The translations under genes were made by a program, and so were the position numbers. DNA of 64,000 nt from Thereva unica (lineage: Eukaryota > Arthropoda > Insecta > Diptera > Therevidae), in the NCBI GenBank assembly GCA_949987705.1, contig OX465284.1:71285470-71349469 (forward strand), read 5' to 3'. Positions 60,591-64,000 of the stretch are shown piece by piece (position 1 is the stretch's first letter; every line of letters starts with the position of its first letter). The notes beneath the pieces are model-generated. The model was not told the DNA's origin and did not search any database. It saw only the letters and a program-made list of their open reading frames with translations.

Positions 60591-61519
60591 GGGAATTATG
60601 CTTAGATTTAGTTTAAAATTTAGTTTAGTTCACAAGGCTTCGCTAGCCGTGATATAAGAGAACAGTTGAGACTTAAATCTACCGATGCGGCCTTCTCTCT
60701 TTAAACCAGTTGGTAGTGCATTCCATAACGTAACACCATGGATGAAATACAATCGTGAACTAACTTGGAAATTATGTCTAGGAATATTTAAATTAAGAGA
60801 GATAAGTAGGGTAATCAGAAAAAATAATTCGGTGCATAAAAATTAACATATTATATTCGAGATAAGACAATAGCGAAAACCCTAAAAATTTCCGAGTAAA
60901 TGAAGAAATATGATCGAACTTCCTCAGTCCGTAAACATAACGGACAATAGAGTTAAATGCATTTGATAAGATACGCATAGAGGCATAATCCAAACGGCCA
61001 AACACCGGAATACCATATTGAATAAGAGGCATAAGTAATGATTTAGCTACCTTTTGTTTTGTCAGCAGCGGAACATAAGACGAAGAATGCCGCAGAGTTC
61101 GTAAACCACAGTAAATTTTGGAAGCTATGTATATCAAAGATGTAATCATTCCACGACAGAGTTTGATTTAGAATTACACCAAGATACCTACTATGGAACC
61201 GTTACACCATTGATGTGAATCTTCGGAAAAATCGCCACATTTAACACTCTTTTATAAATGACAATACTTTTAGATTTGTCAGGATTTAATTTAAGCTAAT
61301 TCTCTTTCGCCCATTTGTCCAACTTATCCAAGTCACCATTGATTTTGGTAACACAATCATCAATCGTATGGCTGGGGCTTGAGCAATAAAGTTGCATATC
61401 ATCAGCATACATATGAATGTTAGCAGAGTGAACGTGAGTTACAATATAATTTATAAATAACGAAAATAATAGTGGTCCAAGAATAGAACCCTGAGGCACA
61501 CCGCTAGTGACATTTACTA

Positions 61520-62447
61520 CACCTTTTCTAATTGTAATTCAGAAAGTATCAATTGTAATTCAGAAAAATTCAACATTCATCCAATTGCAGCATTTTCTGC
61601 AACAGGAATTTTATGTATGAAGTTAGCCTAACCATTCGCTTTAACATCGTTTGCACGAAATGAGTTATCAGTTGAAAGACTTTTAGAGGTTGCATCAAAT
61701 AGCACAACTTAGCATTAAAACAGTAATAATGGGATGATATCATGCATGATGGTGTCACAACACTAATAAAGCCTGTCCCACTATATATGGTTCGAAAGTG
61801 TGGGCATTGAAAAACGAAGACGAAGCATTGGTACGAAGATTCGAAAGGAAAATCCTTCGTTCGATCTACAAAGGAATACAGGTTGATGGCGTTTGGAGGA
61901 GAAGATATAGAACTCAGAGTTGTATGAAATCAGTAAGATTCCAAACGTTGTTAGGTTGTTACAGTCATCAAAATAAACAGACTACGATGGATTGGTCATG
62001 TCCAACGAGGCGGGGAACGACACCCGACATAGATAATGCTGGGGAAAGTACCGCCAGGAAAAGGAGATCAGGAAGTCAAAGAAAAGATACATAGATGACG
62101 TCGAGGACGACTTTAGGCAGTTGAATATAAGAAACTGGAAAAGTCGGGCCAGGGATCGAGAATCATGGAGGCGAATGCTGGAGGAAGCCAAGGCCAGCAA
62201 TAGGCTGTGGAGCTCCTGATGATGATCATCATGCATGATGTGGCTCGGGGAATATTTATTTTGCAATGAAAGATATTATTTGGTCAATTTACTGCATCAA
62301 TGAGATGAATATTGAAATTTTCTGAATTACAATTGATACTTTCTGAATTACAATTGACAAATCTGAATTACAATTGATACTTTCTGAAATACAATTGACT
62401 AATCTGAATTACAATTGACACTTTCTGAATTACAATTGGAAAAGGTG
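61520..62447. mobile_element. TA-flanked DNA transposon with subterminal repeats
   Basis: Inverted ends caccttttctaattgtaatt on the left and caccttttccaattgtaatt read inward on the right. TA lies at 61518-61519 and 62448-62449. Each end continues in tandem units like 'tctgaattacaattgatac' (two on the left, about six on the right). Removing the element plus one TA restores the RT frame of the host (ELVNV). It carries an RTE-like fragment (61752-62228); no transposase was recognised. TA duplication suggests the Tc1/mariner superfamily. Confidence 0.9.
61752..62228 (+). mobile_element. RTE-like retrotransposon 3' end, 5' truncated
   Basis: Plus strand. GSKVWALKNEDEALVRRFER and KILRSIYKG, then degenerate WIGHVQ. 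RYIDDVEDDFRQLNIRNWKS and RARDRESWRRMLEEAKASNR follow, ending LWSS and a stop at about 62217. This is the conserved C-terminus of the endonuclease/RT family. The 3' end is a short tgatgatgatca, typical of such elements. A 12-bp duplication tcatgcatgatg flanks it (61740-61751 and 62229-62240), defining a 477-bp insertion into the TA transposon. Confidence 0.88.
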
Positions 62448-63062
62448 TAGTTCTGACAAGTTGCCATTTGTTTGCACAGTTTGCTGACGATCAGTGAGGT
62501 AGCTAAAAAGAAAACCTAACTGCAGTACGATGAAACCCAAAGTAATCAAAAAGTTTCCTGCATAGCAATTCATGGTCCACTGTGTCAAAAGCCTTGGAAA
62601 AGTCCATAAGCGACAAAATTGTGATATTATTAGTATCAAGCGCTATTCGAATGTCATCAATTACTTTTACTAATGCAGTTGTACAGTTGTGGTTTGGACA
62701 AAAGCCAGATTGTAGTGGAAATAGAAGCATTTGTTCACACATCAGCTTTTCAAGTACTTTAGAAAAGCACGATAAAATGCTAATCGAGTCTTCAACATTA
62801 GAGGGCGCTTTCACTTTAGTTAAGGTCAGTTTTTTAAACTTCCAACATCCCCAAAAGTTACCTGAAAATTTCTTGGGGTACTCCAAGACTCAAGCGAGCT
62901 TGGTTTTTTTGGCTATTTGCCCTAAATGGGTATCACTCACTGATCTGTTTTTAATATTTTGAAACACTAGCCTTGGAGTGTTTCACGATTTTTTTTAAAT
63001 TTATGAAGATGTTAGGGTAATATTTAACGATCGTGGCCAATCAGCATTTCCTAATGTAGAAG

Positions 63063-63130
63063 CAGGGCCGGTGATTGGGTTTTTGGCGCCCGGTGCACGA
63101 TGCCATATTGCGCCCTCTAAGCTGTTCGAT
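63063..63130 (+). mobile_element. Possible hAT left end
   Basis: Begins cagggccggtgattgggttt with gcgcccggtgcacga inside, resembling CAGGGCCG-type hAT ends in this window (9174, 27962, 40035). No partner or duplication was found before the window ends. Confidence 0.35.
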
Positions 63131-63285
63131 GGAAAAAGACACAAACACTCGCTGGATGGGAGAAATAATTTTCATAGTTTGCGCAAAATTTAAGATTGCA
63201 CCATAAGAATGCGTAGCATAAAAAAATATGAGTGTGCTTATGACCACACGACTGAAGTGAAACTTCTTTCGCTCCATCTGTCTGT

Positions 63286-63350
63286 ATATATATATATATA
63301 TGGGTGTGTGTACAATATATACATGTATGTACATATACATATATTAATTT
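63286..63350. repeat. TA/TATG microsatellite
   Basis: (ta)n at 63285-63302, followed by gt and 'atacatgtatgtacatatac' simple sequence. Confidence 0.9.
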
Positions 63351-63429
63351 CCTACAAATATTATAATTTATTTCATGTTTTCATTGGTAAATAAATATTT
63401 TTGCAAAGATCTTTTATTTTTATTCATTA

Positions 63430-64000
63430 TTATTCATTATTTTCATTATTGGACACATCAGTAATTACTGTGGTTAATGGAAAAACCGAGACAATAGGCT
63501 TATGGTACGAGAAATAAGACACATATATTTTCGAATTAAAATTAGACATATATCTAGAAAAAACTGCATCGATTGTTGTTCCATGTCTTGTAGTTGGCTC
63601 ATTACGGTTATTATTCATTTGCAGTTCTAATTTATCTCGTAGAAAGTTTACCAAGAGTTGTCCATCTTCGGACGCGAAATTAATATTGAAATCTCCTGCT
63701 AAAATTAGTGGCAACGTATGATAGTTTTCTCCTAATTCTTCAGAACCTACTCGACCGTAAATCATAAGTCTTTTGTATATAAACTTTATGATATTTTTAA
63801 CTGCGTTATTGGGCGAAATGTAAACAACTGCCATTATGATGTTAGTTCCATCGTCCAAAACACAGTGAGCAGCACATATATCACCAATTGATGATTGACC
63901 AATATCGACTTCACCAATATGTCGCAATAGGGTGTCCATGTTCGAAGTTACTATATTCGAGGTATCATTTGATTTCCGATAAATTGCCACTCCTGCTGAT
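63430..64000 (-). CDS. Apurinic-type endonuclease domain, Helentron-like
   Basis: Minus frame open from the window edge (residues SAGV precede AIYRKSND) to a stop at 63430. It shows the endonuclease blocks in order: GVAIYRK, MAVVYISPNNA, LILAGDFNINFASEDG (GDFN), TTRHGTTIDAVFSRY and VSYFSYHKPIV, where SYHKP stands for the usual SDHxP. The chain ends about 25 residues later with no RT in frame. That fits the C-terminal endonuclease of Helentron Rep/helicase proteins, as I recall them. The alternative is the endonuclease of the minus-strand non-LTR element at 60600-62960, from which it is separated by about 470 non-coding bases. No frameshift or stop is seen within the window; the N-terminus lies outside. 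Confidence 0.65.
   Translation of the reverse strand, partial: SAGVAIYRKSNDTSNIVTSNMDTLLRHIGEVDIGQSSIGDICAAHCVLDDGTNIIMAVVYISPNNAVKNIIKFIYKRLMIYGRVGSEELGENYHTLPLILAGDFNINFASEDGQLLVNFLRDKLELQMNNNRNEPTTRHGTTIDAVFSRYMSNFNSKIYVSYFSYHKPIVSVFPLTTVITDVSNNENNE

Larger units (their letters stand above)
60600..62960 (-). mobile_element. Jockey/BS-like non-LTR retrotransposon (minus)
   Basis: Minus-strand RT relic. Upstream part (62886-62430): SILSCFSKVLEKLMCEQM (fingers), LMDFSKAFDTVDHELL (first Asp block) and YLTDRQQTVQTNGNLSE. Downstream of an inserted DNA transposon (61520-62447): [19 protein letters not shown] and [14 protein letters not shown] (catalytic). A stop separates these from LKLNPDKSKSIVIYK. 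The C-terminal frame at 61149-60793 and its end FIHGVTLWNALP, in a shifted frame, reach a stop at about 60630. Sequence upstream of 62960 is not recognisable, so the copy is 5' truncated or interrupted. Confidence 0.85.

Noticed and set aside
63430..64000. Endonuclease as the direct upstream part of the non-LTR element at 60600-62960
   Set aside because: A stop and about 470 non-coding bases with a TA microsatellite and a hAT-like end intervene. The spacing alone would be possible, so it is kept as an alternative.

Overview
The window looks like repeat-rich insect DNA, probably dipteran. It is AT-rich, holds many TATG/TACA simple repeats, and carries arthropod-type mobile elements: mariner, hAT, jockey/CR1-like and RTE-like retrotransposons, Penelope, gypsy and Helentron-like sequence. 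I found no convincing host protein-coding gene. Almost every long reading frame that makes sense is a broken piece of a mobile element. The assignment to insects rests on element families as I recognise them; no database search was possible.

Layout. 0-9 kb: mostly unassigned, with two inverted copies of a tRNA-derived SINE (3.8-4.2 kb minus, 5.6-6.1 kb plus) and a 5S-rRNA-like repeat (5.1 kb). 9-13 kb: a 1.8 kb non-autonomous hAT, then a reverse-transcriptase (RT) relic split by a deleted mariner. 15-17 kb: a 1.9 kb Transib-like element whose ends resemble V(D)J recombination signals. 19-23 kb: two hAT elements with intact 8-bp target duplications and a 104-bp perfect inverted repeat; the second hAT contains a MITE cluster, a second 5S-like copy and an RTE-type RT relic. 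28-31.7 kb: a 3.7 kb hAT with a SINE and a gypsy integrase relic inside. 36-42 kb: a 117-bp tandem array, a Tc1-like relic with subterminal 21-bp repeats, a hAT relic and another hAT with target duplications. 44.8-47 kb: a SINE tail, a 212-bp perfect inverted repeat and a broken gene of unknown function. 47.5-51.4 kb: a non-LTR retrotransposon (minus) split by a solo LTR. 51.6-53.8 kb: an RT relic holding a hAT, which holds a HINE-like element, which holds a MITE. 57.3-58.5 kb: a second HINE copy. 59.4-60.6 kb: two Penelope pieces head to head. 60.6-63 kb: a non-LTR element (minus) holding a TA-flanked DNA transposon that holds an RTE-like 3' end. 63.4-64 kb: an endonuclease domain running off the window.

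The most useful property of the window is its stratigraphy. In several places, removing an insertion plus one target duplication rejoins the older sequence exactly. For three of these the host reading frame is restored, which fixes both the boundaries and the order of events.
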